A DNA stretch of 64,000 nt from Haloarcula salinisoli. Its GTDB lineage: Archaea > Halobacteriota > Halobacteria > Halobacteriales > Haloarculaceae. The notes beneath the pieces were generated by a model. The model searched no databases. It saw only the letters and a program-made list of their open reading frames with translations, and was not told the origin of the DNA. The DNA lies in NCBI RefSeq assembly GCF_019599405.1, contig NZ_RKLQ01000001.1, forward strand, positions 496,001 to 560,000, in the 5' to 3' direction. Shown here in pieces: positions 32,219 to 40,535 of the stretch; the stretch's first letter is position 1, and every line of letters begins with the position of its first letter. A program made the position numbers and the translations under genes.

Positions 32219-33953
32219 CGAGGAACTCCCGCAGTTCGTCAGCCGAGCGGGTGTTGAGCACGTCTCCGGCCTCGGCCCACCCGCGCCGGGCCGTGTGGAC
32301 GCCGTAGGTTATCTGCTCGAAGCTCCCCGGGCTGTGGGCGTCGGTGTCGATAGCGATGGTCGCGCCGGCGTCGACGGCCGCCTTGACCGCGTAGCCGTCC
32401 AGGTCCAGCCGGGCGGGGCTGGCGTTGACCTCCAGAGCGGTGCCGGCGTCGGCGGCCGCCGTCGCAAGTCGGTCGATATCGACGTCCAGCCCGCTGCGGC
32501 GGTTGAGGTAGCGACCCGTCGGATGGCCGATGATGTCGACCTCGGGGTGTTCGGCCGCCGCGACCAGCCGGTCCGTGCCGTCGCCGTCCAGCGCGGCGTG
32601 GGGCGAGGCGACCACCAGGTCCAGCTCGGCCAGCACGTCGTCGGCCACCGAAATCTCGCCGTCCGCGGCGATGTTGGCCTCGACGCCGCTGAAGACGTCG
32701 ATGTCGGCTTCGCTCGCGACCGACTCCACTTCGGCTACTTGCTCGCGCAGGGTCTCGTCGTCGATGCCGACGCCGCCGACCATTCCCGGGCCGGTGGCGT
32801 GGTCCGTAATCGCGATGTAGTCGTGGCCGAACACGGCGGCGCCCTCGACCATCTCCGCGACGGTGTTGCCCCCGTCGGACCACTCGCTGTGGGTGTGGAG
32901 GTCGCCGCGAACGTCGGCCTCGACCAGCAGGTCCGGCAGGTCGCCGTCGGCGGCCGCCGCCACTTCGCCGCGGTTCTCGCGCATCTCGGGGGGTACCCAC
33001 GCCATGTCCAGCGCCTCGTAGACGCCCTCCTCTGTCTCGCCCGCGACGCGCTCGCCGGCCCGCTGGTGGTCCTCTTCGTCGCCGACCTCGGACACATCGA
33101 AGACGCCGTACTCGTTGACCTTCAGGTCCCGTTCGATGGCGCGGTTCCGGACCGCGACGTTGTGGTCCTTGCTGCCGGTGAAATACTGCAGCGCCGCGCC
33201 GAACTCCTCGGGCACCACGACCCGCAAATCGACCCGGAGGCCGCCGGCCCGGACCGAGGCCTTGGTCTCGCCGGCCTCGATGACGCCCTCGACTTCTGGC
33301 CAGTCGGTGAAGGCGTCGACGACGCGCTCCCCCTCGGCACTCCCGACCAGCACGTCCACGTCGCCGATGGTGGGTCGCCAGCGCCGCAGCGACCCGCCCA
33401 GCGCACAGCGCTCGACGGCGTCGATATCGGCGACGTACTGCCTGGCCTGCTCGCCGTAGGGGTGGGCCGTCCCGAGCAGCGTGCGAGCGTGGGCTTCGCG
33501 GGCGAACTCGATGTTGTCGAGGATGTTCTGTTCGGTCTTCGCGCCGAAGCCCTTGATATCCTGTATCTCCCCCGCTTCGGCGGCGGCTTCGAGTTCGTCG
33601 AGCGTCGTGATACCGAGTTCCTCGTACAGCGAGCCGACGGTCTTGGGCCCGACGCCCTCGACGGCGGTCAGCGCGGCCATGTCGACGGGGAGTTCCTCGC
33701 GGAGTTCGCCCAGTTCCTCGATTTCCCCCGTCTCGAAGTACTCGACGACCTTCGAGGAGATGGCGTCGCCGACCCCATCTATCTCGCCGACGGCCTCGGC
33801 CCCTTCGGCGGCCAGTCCCTCGATGTCGCCGGGGTGGTCGCGGATGTTCTCCGCGGCCCGGCGGTAGGCCCGTGGCTTGTACTCTACCCCCTTTGCGTCC
33901 AGCAGGTCGGCGAACTCCTCGAGCAGCGTGGCGATTTCGTCGTTTCGGCTCAT
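32211..33953 (-). CDS. polX: DNA polymerase/3'-5' exonuclease PolX
   Basis: 580 aa, the usual length for archaeal PolX. From the N-terminus: helix-hairpin-helix domain with ALTAVEGVGPKTVGSLYEELG (about 92-112), polymerase palm with GSLRRWRPTIGDVDVLVG (about 183-200; GS-x11-D-V-D metal motif), and a C-terminal PHP exonuclease domain with DLHTHSEWSDGGN (about 349-361) and further His/Asp motifs near 400-560 (ITDHA, HPTGRYL, NASPARLD). Repairs gaps in base-excision repair. Overlaps the DUF5788-like gene by 4 bp and Mut7-C by 8 bp, so all are coupled. Confidence 0.95.
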   Translation of the reverse strand: MSRNDEIATLLEEFADLLDAKGVEYKPRAYRRAAENIRDHPGDIEGLAAEGAEAVGEIDGVGDAISSKVVEYFETGEIEELGELREELPVDMAALTAVEGVGPKTVGSLYEELGITTLDELEAAAEAGEIQDIKGFGAKTEQNILDNIEFAREAHARTLLGTAHPYGEQARQYVADIDAVERCALGGSLRRWRPTIGDVDVLVGSAEGERVVDAFTDWPEVEGVIEAGETKASVRAGGLRVDLRVVVPEEFGAALQYFTGSKDHNVAVRNRAIERDLKVNEYGVFDVSEVGDEEDHQRAGERVAGETEEGVYEALDMAWVPPEMRENRGEVAAAADGDLPDLLVEADVRGDLHTHSEWSDGGNTVAEMVEGAAVFGHDYIAITDHATGPGMVGGVGIDDETLREQVAEVESVASEADIDVFSGVEANIAADGEISVADDVLAELDLVVASPHAALDGDGTDRLVAAAEHPEVDIIGHPTGRYLNRRSGLDVDIDRLATAAADAGTALEVNASPARLDLDGYAVKAAVDAGATIAIDTDAHSPGSFEQITYGVHTARRGWAEAGDVLNTRSADELREFLDG

Positions 33954-34405
33954 CGCCGCCCCCTGCTGGCCCGGCCGGTCCCCGAATCGGCGTCCTCGTG
34001 GCCCAGCGCCTTCCGCAGGAAGGACATCCAGCGTTTCTTGTCGGCCGTCTCCTGTGCCTTCGCCTCGTCCTCGAGATTCGCCGGCCCGAGCTGTTCGAGG
34101 GCGTTCAGCGCCCGGTCGATACCGATGATGGCCTCGACGAGTTCCTCGCCCTCGGCGTAGCTCAGCTCACCGTCTTCCAGTCGTTGCTTGCGCTGGAGTC
34201 GCTCCCGGCGGAGGTTCTTCTTCGCCTCGGTGACTCGCTCGCGCTCGCCGCGTGGCACCGTCTCCCTGCGCTTGATTTCGAAGACGAACGACTGCAGGTC
34301 GATGCGCTCGCCCTGGACGGTGATCTCGTCGGGGATTGTCACACCGACGGTCGCACCCTCCCGTTCGATGCGCTCTAGCAGTTGTTTGCGCTCGAACTCT
34401 TGCAC
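33950..34405 (-). CDS. DUF5788-like haloarchaeal protein, helical
   Basis: 151 aa from GTG 34405, five bases after the stop of the glycosyltransferase gene; the frame continues upstream but inside that gene, so this start is preferred. The sequence is helical and charged: QEFERKQLLERIEREGATVG, a short DEITVQGERIDLQSFVFEIKRRETV beta part, then RRERLQRKQRLEDGELSYAEGEELVEAIIGIDRALNALEQL (long coiled-coil-like helix, about 70-125, split here) and a basic tail. Fourth gene of the operon, function unknown; DUF5788 is my best family guess. Its place directly before polX suggests a nucleic-acid-related role. Confidence 0.75.
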   Translation of the reverse strand: MQEFERKQLLERIEREGATVGVTIPDEITVQGERIDLQSFVFEIKRRETVPRGERERVTEAKKNLRRERLQRKQRLEDGELSYAEGEELVEAIIGIDRALNALEQLGPANLEDEAKAQETADKKRWMSFLRKALGHEDADSGTGRASRGRR

Positions 34406-34409
34406 TACC

Positions 34410-35909
34410 CTACTGTTCGACCTCGGGGTCCTTACCCGCTTCGCTCGGGTCCCCGCTCTTGCCCGCCTCGGCACTGTCCTCGGGGTCTCGGTCGTGGCTC
34501 TCGAATCCGCTGCGCTCCATCCGCCCCCACGAGTCCACGCCGGCGAGGTACTCGAACAGCCCTCGCCACGCGATGTAGGCTTTCCACTGGCGGAACCCGA
34601 TATTCTCGACCGTTCCGTACCAAAGCAGCAGGACCGTCTGCCAGACGGAGCCGTACCGCCGATACGTCGACACCTCGCTGTAGATACTGAACCAGGAGAG
34701 GCCCACTCCGAAGACGCTCGTGAGCAGGAAGAAGATGGCGAACACGTAGGGCTCGGTGAGGCCCAGCAACACCAGCGGCACCAACAACAGATAGCCCAGT
34801 CCCTCCATGAGCCGGCCGATAGTTTCGACGAACAGGAAAAACGGGAGGGCGTACAGCCCGACGCGGCCGTATTTGGGCCGACCGATCATATCGCGGTGCA
34901 TGACGAGGGTCTCGACCATCCCTCGATACCAGCGCCGGCGCTGGCGACCCAGCACCGAGAGTGTCTCCGGGACTTGCGTCCAGGCCACCGGCTCCGGGAC
35001 GAACTCCACCGCGTACTCCTGTCCGGTCTCGACCAGATGTCTGTGTATCCGCACGACGAACTCGAAGTCCTCCGTCACTGTCCCCTCCCGGTAGCCCCCG
35101 ATTTCGCGGGCCAGGTCCGTCTTGAACACGCCGAAGGCGCCGGAGATGATGATGAGGCTCCGCAGCCGGTCCAGCCCGAGCCGGCCCGAGTAGAACGCGC
35201 GGAGATACTCCATCACCTGGAGGCCGACGACCGGGTTCGTGGGCATCCGGACGTCACGTATCTGCCCGTGCTCGACCGTACACTGGTTCGCGACACGGAC
35301 GGTCCCGCCGGAGGCGACGATGGTCTCCGGGCGTTCGAGAAACGGCGTGACGACTTTCAACAGCGCGTCCCTGTCGATTATCGTATCGGCGTCGACAGCA
35401 CAGAACAGCTCCTTGTCCGTCAGCCAGAGGCCGGCGTTGAGCGCGTCGCTTTTGCCCCCGTTTGCCTTGTCGACGACAGTCAGGTTCTCGTGTGTCATCG
35501 ACCGGTAGACCGCTGTGATCGGCTCCGACGGAACGTCGAACGGAATCTCCGCGTCCATCTCGACGAGGTCGTACGCCGATTGCAGTTCGGCCAGCGTCCC
35601 GTCGGTCGAGCCGTCGTTGACGACGATAATCTCCTTCTCCGTGTATTCGAGCGTCAGAAACGACCGGACGCTCTCCTCGATAGTCGCGGCTTCGTTGTAC
35701 GCCGGGACGAGAATCGCGATGCCGGGCAGGAACGGGCTCCCGAGCTCGTCGTACGGTGGCTCCCAGCTGGCCTCGCGGGACCGACTGCGAAGCTCCCACA
35801 GCGCGAGCACGTGGATGAGCAAGTAGTTGGCGTTGAGAAGCGCGAAGTAGGCTATCGCGACGAGCCCGAACGCGTTGATGGCGTCGACGACCGAAGCGAC
35901 CGATGTCAT
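34410..35909 (-). CDS. membrane glycosyltransferase family 2 (BcsA/hyaluronan-synthase-like)
   Basis: 499 aa. One helix at residues 10-40, then a GT-A domain with ILVPAYNEAATIEESV (about 68-83), VVNDGSTDGT (about 96-105), the metal DxD at CAVDADTII (about 167-175), TEDFEFVVRIHR (about 288-299) and the QRRRW acceptor motif (about 338-342). Three or four C-terminal helices (about 370-430) form a channel in the membrane, as in processive polysaccharide synthases. It ends in a charged tail. Probably makes or extends a cell-surface polysaccharide. No PilZ domain is present; the operon instead supplies a HEAT protein and a response regulator. Confidence 0.92.
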   Translation of the reverse strand: MTSVASVVDAINAFGLVAIAYFALLNANYLLIHVLALWELRSRSREASWEPPYDELGSPFLPGIAILVPAYNEAATIEESVRSFLTLEYTEKEIIVVNDGSTDGTLAELQSAYDLVEMDAEIPFDVPSEPITAVYRSMTHENLTVVDKANGGKSDALNAGLWLTDKELFCAVDADTIIDRDALLKVVTPFLERPETIVASGGTVRVANQCTVEHGQIRDVRMPTNPVVGLQVMEYLRAFYSGRLGLDRLRSLIIISGAFGVFKTDLAREIGGYREGTVTEDFEFVVRIHRHLVETGQEYAVEFVPEPVAWTQVPETLSVLGRQRRRWYRGMVETLVMHRDMIGRPKYGRVGLYALPFFLFVETIGRLMEGLGYLLLVPLVLLGLTEPYVFAIFFLLTSVFGVGLSWFSIYSEVSTYRRYGSVWQTVLLLWYGTVENIGFRQWKAYIAWRGLFEYLAGVDSWGRMERSGFESHDRDPEDSAEAGKSGDPSEAGKDPEVEQ

Positions 35910-37078
35910 GGCTTGCGCCCGTCCGCTATTTTACGGTCGGCCAGCACCCACTGCAGCGCCGTATCTATCTCGGCGTCGGGCAGCCGCGGGTCCGTCGGCC
36001 CCAAAGCCTGACGGTCGGTGAGTTCCCGCATCGCCGCGACACGGACGCGCGAGCTCGGGTCACTGACCGCCATCGACTTGAGTTCCCAGATGCCGGCCTC
36101 GTCGCTCCAGGAGCCCAGCATCTCACAGACGGCCCGGCGCACGGTCGGTGCAGCGTCGGCTATCAGTTCCGCCCGGGGCACCTGCTCACGGATGTCCTCG
36201 CGCCAGCCGTAGTGGACGAACGCCCGAGCGGTGGCCGCTCGGACGTCCGGTGATTCGTGGTCGAACAGCGCCAGGAGCCACGCAGTCGGCGCGTCCGCTG
36301 GAAGCATGGCGAACTCCCGGAGTACCAGCAGCACTTGCAGGGTCACCGTCGTCGACCACTCGTCGACGTGGTCGGCGGCGTACTCGAACAGCGCCGTCGG
36401 GTCCCCCTCGTGGAGACGATACAGCGTGTCGACGCCGAAACTGGTCATCGGACGGTCCGGCCTCGAAAGCAGCAGTTCGGTCCCGACTCGTGGCGCGTCA
36501 GCGTGGTCGGTCTCGTACAGGAGGCGAGCGGCCGCCGCACGGACCGTCGGGTCGCGCTGGCAGTGGGCACGGACGAACGTCGTCTCGACGGGCTGGTCCA
36601 GCACTGTCAGCCACTTCAGCCCCAGCAACCGCTCGTGTCTCGTTCCGTCTCGAACCGCGGCCATCGCCTCTGACGGTATCCCCAGCGCACGGCCGGCGTC
36701 CCGGAGATGGCGGCGCTCCGTCCCGTCGAGTTTCCGGAGGAAGCTATCGACTTCGTCCCGCAGGAGCTCCCGTTCGGTCTCGTCGAGGCTCGCTATCCAA
36801 CCGGTCCAGTCCGGGTCGTCCGCTGCCAGGCGCTCGAAGAGTCCGTCCCTGACCGCTGGTCGGTGCCGTTCTCGATGGCGGTCATTGCGCGAGCGGATCC
36901 AGACGTAAACCAGGGTGACAACTTCTATCGCCAGCAGAAACAGGCCAAGCAGGATACCGAGTACCAGCGCGAAGATAAGCGGTTCGTCCAGTCGGCTGAG
37001 CAGCAGGTCGATACGCCGCGGTCCCGGCTGGGTTCCGGCCTGTGCGAGTAGCCCGGCGACCACACTGCTGGCAGTCAT
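35906..37078 (-). CDS. membrane-anchored HEAT-repeat protein
   Basis: 390 aa. One N-terminal helix PLIFALVLGILLGLFLLAIEVV (about 33-54), then a soluble alpha-helical solenoid: helix pairs with L-x-x-L-x-x-D and R-x-A-A-A-R-L-L (about 155-385), such as DPTVRAAAARLLYETDH, SPDVRAATARAFVHYG, and SSRVRVAAMRELTDR, each about 30-45 residues, HEAT/PBS-lyase-type repeats. HEAT proteins bind other proteins. It sits between the response regulator and the glycosyltransferase with 4-bp overlaps on both sides, so a scaffold linking signal input to the enzyme is a reasonable inference. Confidence 0.85.
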   Translation of the reverse strand: MTASSVVAGLLAQAGTQPGPRRIDLLLSRLDEPLIFALVLGILLGLFLLAIEVVTLVYVWIRSRNDRHRERHRPAVRDGLFERLAADDPDWTGWIASLDETERELLRDEVDSFLRKLDGTERRHLRDAGRALGIPSEAMAAVRDGTRHERLLGLKWLTVLDQPVETTFVRAHCQRDPTVRAAAARLLYETDHADAPRVGTELLLSRPDRPMTSFGVDTLYRLHEGDPTALFEYAADHVDEWSTTVTLQVLLVLREFAMLPADAPTAWLLALFDHESPDVRAATARAFVHYGWREDIREQVPRAELIADAAPTVRRAVCEMLGSWSDEAGIWELKSMAVSDPSSRVRVAAMRELTDRQALGPTDPRLPDAEIDTALQWVLADRKIADGRKP

Positions 37079-37482
37079 TCCAGTACCGTGCGGATACGAG
37101 CGGCGAGCCCTCGCGGGCTGAACGGCTTCTCGACGTAGTGGTTCGCGCCCGAATCGAAGCCGGTGACGACGTCTTCCTCTCGGGTTCGTGACGTGAGTAT
37201 GATGACCGGGACGTCGGCGAGTCGTTCGCTCTCACGGATCTTCCCCAGTAGTTCGAACCCGCCGTGGCCGGGCATCATCACGTCGAGGACGATGAGGTCG
37301 GGTGTCGCCATCTCCAGAAGACAGTCCCAGCACTTCGCCCCGTCGGCACACGTCGTCACCTCGTACCCCTCCGACTCGAGGCTGAACTCCAGCATCTGGC
37401 GGATATCTCCGTCGTCGTCCGCACAGACGATATGCGGAGCGTCTGGGCTACTCCCCTCCCCGTTTGCCAGTGTTTCGTTCAT
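37075..37482 (-). CDS. single-domain response regulator (CheY-like), first gene of the operon
   Basis: 135 aa. Receiver fold: acidic pocket IVCADDDGD (residues 18-26), phospho-acceptor D67 in LIVLDVMMPG, then the T/S switch ILTSRT (about 95-100) and K118 in YVEKPFSP. No output domain, so it acts by protein contact. Start at MNETLANGEG (37482); an earlier in-frame ATG (37530) would add 16 residues. Its 4-bp overlap with the HEAT gene indicates translational coupling. The cognate kinase is not in the window. Confidence 0.9.
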   Translation of the reverse strand: MNETLANGEGSSPDAPHIVCADDDGDIRQMLEFSLESEGYEVTTCADGAKCWDCLLEMATPDLIVLDVMMPGHGGFELLGKIRESERLADVPVIILTSRTREEDVVTGFDSGANHYVEKPFSPRGLAARIRTVLE

Positions 37483-37705
37483 TGTTTCCCCCGTCGGTCG
37501 AACTTCTATCCCCGTCGGACCGATGCTCACCCGCTCAAGCGTACGACCATCCCGCGGCGACTGACCCGTTCCGAACGTCGGTCCAGCAAGCTCGCTCCGC
37601 CTTTGCAGTTCAGGCTATACAAAGATATCTGGATAACGTAATAAAAGTGGTGGGGTATACGCTGGGCTGGTCACAGCCCTGTCAACTGTCGTTCCAGGAT
37701 GAGCG

Positions 37706-37713
37706 ATATAAAC
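37706..37713 (+). promoter_or_regulatory. TATA-like box of the rhomboid gene
   Basis: ATATAAAC is 37-44 bases before the ATG at 37750, so a leader of about 10-15 bases is expected. An ATG at 37699 would fall upstream of this box. Confidence 0.5.
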
Positions 37714-37749
37714 ACAACCCCTTTGCACCGCCCACCCCAACTACCGCCA

Positions 37750-38685
37750 ATGTCGGAGTGTGACGTCTGCGGGAAGCAAGAGAACATGCCCTACCAGTGC
37801 GGGCACTGCGGGGGGACCTACTGCGCCGAGCACCGGTTGCCCGAGGCCCACGACTGCCCGGGGCTGGACAACTGGAACGACCCGAAGGGAGTGTTCGACA
37901 GCGGGTTCGACGACTCCGTCGACGGCGGCTCGTCGGGCGGTTCGGGCGGCGTGGCCGACCGCTTTGGGGTCAATACCGGTCCCGGGGGGCCGTTGGCGTA
38001 CTTCCGCGGCAACATGACCTACGTGTTCCTGGCCACCATGGCCATCGTCTTCGTGTTGCAACACGTCGTCTTGCTGACGCTTGGGGTTCGAGCTCATCAG
38101 TTCCTCTTCGTCATCCATCCCCAGAACCCGGAGTACGTCTGGACCTGGGTGACGTCTATCTTCTCGCACGCGCCCTTTAGCCTCAGCCACATCGCGCTGA
38201 ACGGCCTCGTCATCTACTTCTTCGGGCGACTGGCCGAGCGCCAGATGGGGTCGAAGAAGTTCACGCTGTTTTTCATCGGTTCCGGGGTCCTCGCTGGCCT
38301 CGGCCAGATAGGAATCCAGATGCTTCAGGGGGGGACCACGGGCGCACTCGGGGCGAGCGGTGCTGCCCTGGCAATCCTCGGCTTCGTCACCGTCCTGAAC
38401 CCGGACCTCACCGTCTATCTGTACTTCCTGCTTCCGGTGCCTATCTGGGCCATCACCGGCTTCTACGCGATTATCAGTATCGCCGGTGTGCTGGCACCAG
38501 GCGCGGGTATTCTCGGCGGAAACGTTGGTCATGCGGCCCATCTCGCCGGTCTCGTCATCGGGCTCTGGTACGGTAAGCGCATCAAGGACCGGACGCGTAT
38601 CCCGAACCAGATTCAGTTCGGCGGCCGCCGTGGCGGTGGCGGTCCCGGTGGCCCAGGCGGGCCCGGCGGTCGCGGTCCGTTCTGA
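37750..38685 (+). CDS. rhomboid intramembrane serine protease with N-terminal AN1-type zinc finger
   Basis: 311 aa. The zinc finger occupies residues 4-36: C4-x2-C7, C17-x2-C20, C25-x2-H28, H34-x-C36, the AN1 order. A Ser/Gly linker (59-70) leads to about six membrane helices. The active site is G-A-S-G, Ser203 in TTGALGASGAALAIL, with His264 or His261 in GHAAHLAGLV and Asn151 in the SHIALNGLVIYFFG helix as oxyanion residue. Ends in a G/P-rich tail. Cleaves substrates inside membranes; AN1 domains are often ubiquitin- or zinc-linked. Ends TGATG on the endonuclease V gene. Confidence 0.93.
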   Translation: MSECDVCGKQENMPYQCGHCGGTYCAEHRLPEAHDCPGLDNWNDPKGVFDSGFDDSVDGGSSGGSGGVADRFGVNTGPGGPLAYFRGNMTYVFLATMAIVFVLQHVVLLTLGVRAHQFLFVIHPQNPEYVWTWVTSIFSHAPFSLSHIALNGLVIYFFGRLAERQMGSKKFTLFFIGSGVLAGLGQIGIQMLQGGTTGALGASGAALAILGFVTVLNPDLTVYLYFLLPVPIWAITGFYAIISIAGVLAPGAGILGGNVGHAAHLAGLVIGLWYGKRIKDRTRIPNQIQFGGRRGGGGPGGPGGPGGRGPF

Positions 38686-39506
38686 TGGACATCGTTCGTC
38701 CGGAGTTCGTCCCGGACCCCTCGCTCTCGACCGCCGAGATGGAGGCCCTGCAACGTGATATCGCCGAGGCGGCGGTCTTTGCGGACGAGTTCGCGTTCGA
38801 CCCCGATGCCGTCTCGCTGGACGGGCCGGCCGGACAGCAGACGCTCGGCGAGCGACCAGCCAGTGTCGCCGATGACACCGCGACCGAGGGCGCCGACCAG
38901 CCCCTCGTCGCCGGCGTCGACCAGGCCTTCGTCGGCGACCGCGCGATATCGGCCATCGTCGTCCTGCGGGGCCGCGAGGTCATAGAGCGGGTCTATGCGG
39001 TCGAACCGACGGAGATTCCGTACGTCCCCGGCCTCCTCTCCTTTCGCGAGGGCGGGGCCATCCTCGCGGCCTTTTCAGCGCTGGAGCACGTGCCCGATAT
39101 CGTCTTCGTCGACGGCAGCGGCCGCATCCACTACCGCGAGGCGGGACTGGCGACGCACATCGGGGTCACGCTGGATGTCCCAGCTATCGGCGTCGCGAAG
39201 AACCTGCTGTGTGGTCGACCACGGGAGTCACTGGACCGAAAGCTCCCCGAGGGCGCCCGCGTCGCCATCGAGGCCGACGCCGAGGTCGAGACTGCTACTG
39301 ATGGACCCATCATCGGCTACGCCGTCCAGAGCCGACAGTACGACTCGTCGAGTCAGTACATCAATCCGCTCGTCGTCAGCCCCGGCCACCGGGTCAGCGC
39401 GGCGACCGCGGCCGACCTCGTGGTGGCGACGGCGGCGGGGTACAAACTCCCCGAGCCGACGCGGCTCGCCGACGCCTACGCCGACTCGGTGAAAGGCGAC
39501 CTGTGA
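38685..39506 (+). CDS. nfi: endonuclease V (deoxyinosine-specific)
   Basis: 273 aa. Cuts DNA (and in some organisms RNA) near inosine to start repair of deaminated adenine. Visible motifs: AGVDQAFVGDRAISAIVVLRG (about 75-95, metal-binding Asp), YVPGLLSFREG (about 115-125), VFVDGSGRIHYREAGLATHIGV (about 144-165, catalytic D and H region) and the PAIGVAKNLLCG segment (about 167-178). A coding start overlaps the rhomboid stop by one base (TGATG). The 60-residue N-terminal part is longer than in bacterial Nfi, as in archaeal orthologues. Confidence 0.93.
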   Translation: MDIVRPEFVPDPSLSTAEMEALQRDIAEAAVFADEFAFDPDAVSLDGPAGQQTLGERPASVADDTATEGADQPLVAGVDQAFVGDRAISAIVVLRGREVIERVYAVEPTEIPYVPGLLSFREGGAILAAFSALEHVPDIVFVDGSGRIHYREAGLATHIGVTLDVPAIGVAKNLLCGRPRESLDRKLPEGARVAIEADAEVETATDGPIIGYAVQSRQYDSSSQYINPLVVSPGHRVSAATAADLVVATAAGYKLPEPTRLADAYADSVKGDL

Positions 39507-39566
39507 GGCGTTCGTCGCGGCGCCGAACGGGGGAAGCTTAATTGCCCGGGGTGAGACGGCCCTCGT

Positions 39567-40391
39567 ATGGCCAAGACGGTGCTGATAACCGGTGCCTCCT
39601 CGGGCATCGGCCGCGCGACAGCCGAGGCGTTTCTGGACGACGACTGGCAGGTCTGGGCGACCGCCCGCGACGAGGACGACGTCGCGGCGCTGGCCGAGGC
39701 CGGCTGTGAGACGGCCGAACTCGACGTGACCAACGCTCGGGAGTGCGAGCGCGTCGTCGAGGACGTCGTCGAGGCGGCCGGGCGCATCGACTGCCTGGTG
39801 AACAACGCCGGCTACGCCCACTTTGGCGCCGTCGAGGACGTCTCGACGGAGGACCTCGAAAAACAGTTCGACGTGAACCTCTATGGCCCGCACCGACTGA
39901 TTCGGGAAGTCATGCCCCACATGCGGGCCCGGGAGTCGGGCGCAATCATCAACGTCTCCAGTGTCGCTGGCAAGCTCTCCCTGCCGGGCCAGGGCGGATA
40001 CGCGGCCTCGAAGTTCGCACTGGAAGGGCTGAGCGACGCGCTCCGTGTCGAGGCCGGCGAGTACGACGTCGACGTGGTGCTCGTCGAACCGGGCCCGGTC
40101 GAGACGAACTTCTACGACCGCGCCCAGGACGAACAGGAGAGCAACGACCACACCGGCGCCTACGACTGGCTCTCCACCGCCCGCGAGGACTCTCGGCTGG
40201 CCGGGATTCAGGACGCCCTCTCGGTCACCCCCGGAACGGTCGCGCTGACGATTCGGGACGCCGCGAACGCGAGCGACCCCGACCCGCGTTACCCCGTCGG
40301 CGAAGGGGCGAAACTCCTCCTCATGGCCAGACACCTCCCGGGGCGCTGGCGGGACGCCGCATTCGGCGTGATTCGGAAACTGTCGAGCTAA
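39567..40391 (+). CDS. short-chain dehydrogenase/reductase (SDR)
   Basis: 274 aa. Rossmann NAD(P) motif ITGASSGIGRATAE (about 7-20), NNAG (about 76-79), catalytic Ser in VSSVAGKLSLPGQGGYAASK with Y-x3-K (Tyr/Lys about 149-153), and the PGPVET motif. A classical SDR of about 250 residues with a short extra tail. The substrate is unknown. Downstream lies a 35-bp repeat array shared with the end of the convergent ArsA gene. Confidence 0.9.
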   Translation: MAKTVLITGASSGIGRATAEAFLDDDWQVWATARDEDDVAALAEAGCETAELDVTNARECERVVEDVVEAAGRIDCLVNNAGYAHFGAVEDVSTEDLEKQFDVNLYGPHRLIREVMPHMRARESGAIINVSSVAGKLSLPGQGGYAASKFALEGLSDALRVEAGEYDVDVVLVEPGPVETNFYDRAQDEQESNDHTGAYDWLSTAREDSRLAGIQDALSVTPGTVALTIRDAANASDPDPRYPVGEGAKLLLMARHLPGRWRDAAFGVIRKLSS

Positions 40392-40407
40392 GGGGAGCGC
40401 TCCGCTT

Positions 40408-40535
40408 CAGTCGAGACAGGCCGCGACCACGGGTGGGACTGTCAGTCGAGACAGGCCGCGACCACGGGTGGGACTGTCAGTCGAGACAGGCCGCGACCAC
40501 GGGTGGGACTGTCAGTCCAGACAGGCCGCGACCAC
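40408..40535. repeat. three-and-a-part tandem repeat of 35 bp copied from the end of the ArsA gene
   Basis: The 35-bp unit (first 20 bases CAGTCGAGACAGGCCGCGAC) occurs at 40408-40442, 40443-40477 and 40478-40512 without change. A fourth partial copy (40513-40535) differs by one base and is the genuine 3' end of the ArsA-type gene. Each unit thus carries the ArsA stop region plus GGGTGGGACTG, which is also in the element near 410-420. It fills the gap to the SDR gene. Confidence 0.95.

Noticed and set aside
32295-34160. 620-codon plus-strand frame opposite polX
   Set aside because: Antisense shadow; polX on the minus strand has all its domains.
40408-40535. Possible short CRISPR array
   Set aside because: The units are contiguous 35-bp repeats with no spacers, and the last one is the coding end of the ArsA-type gene. 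No cas genes are near.
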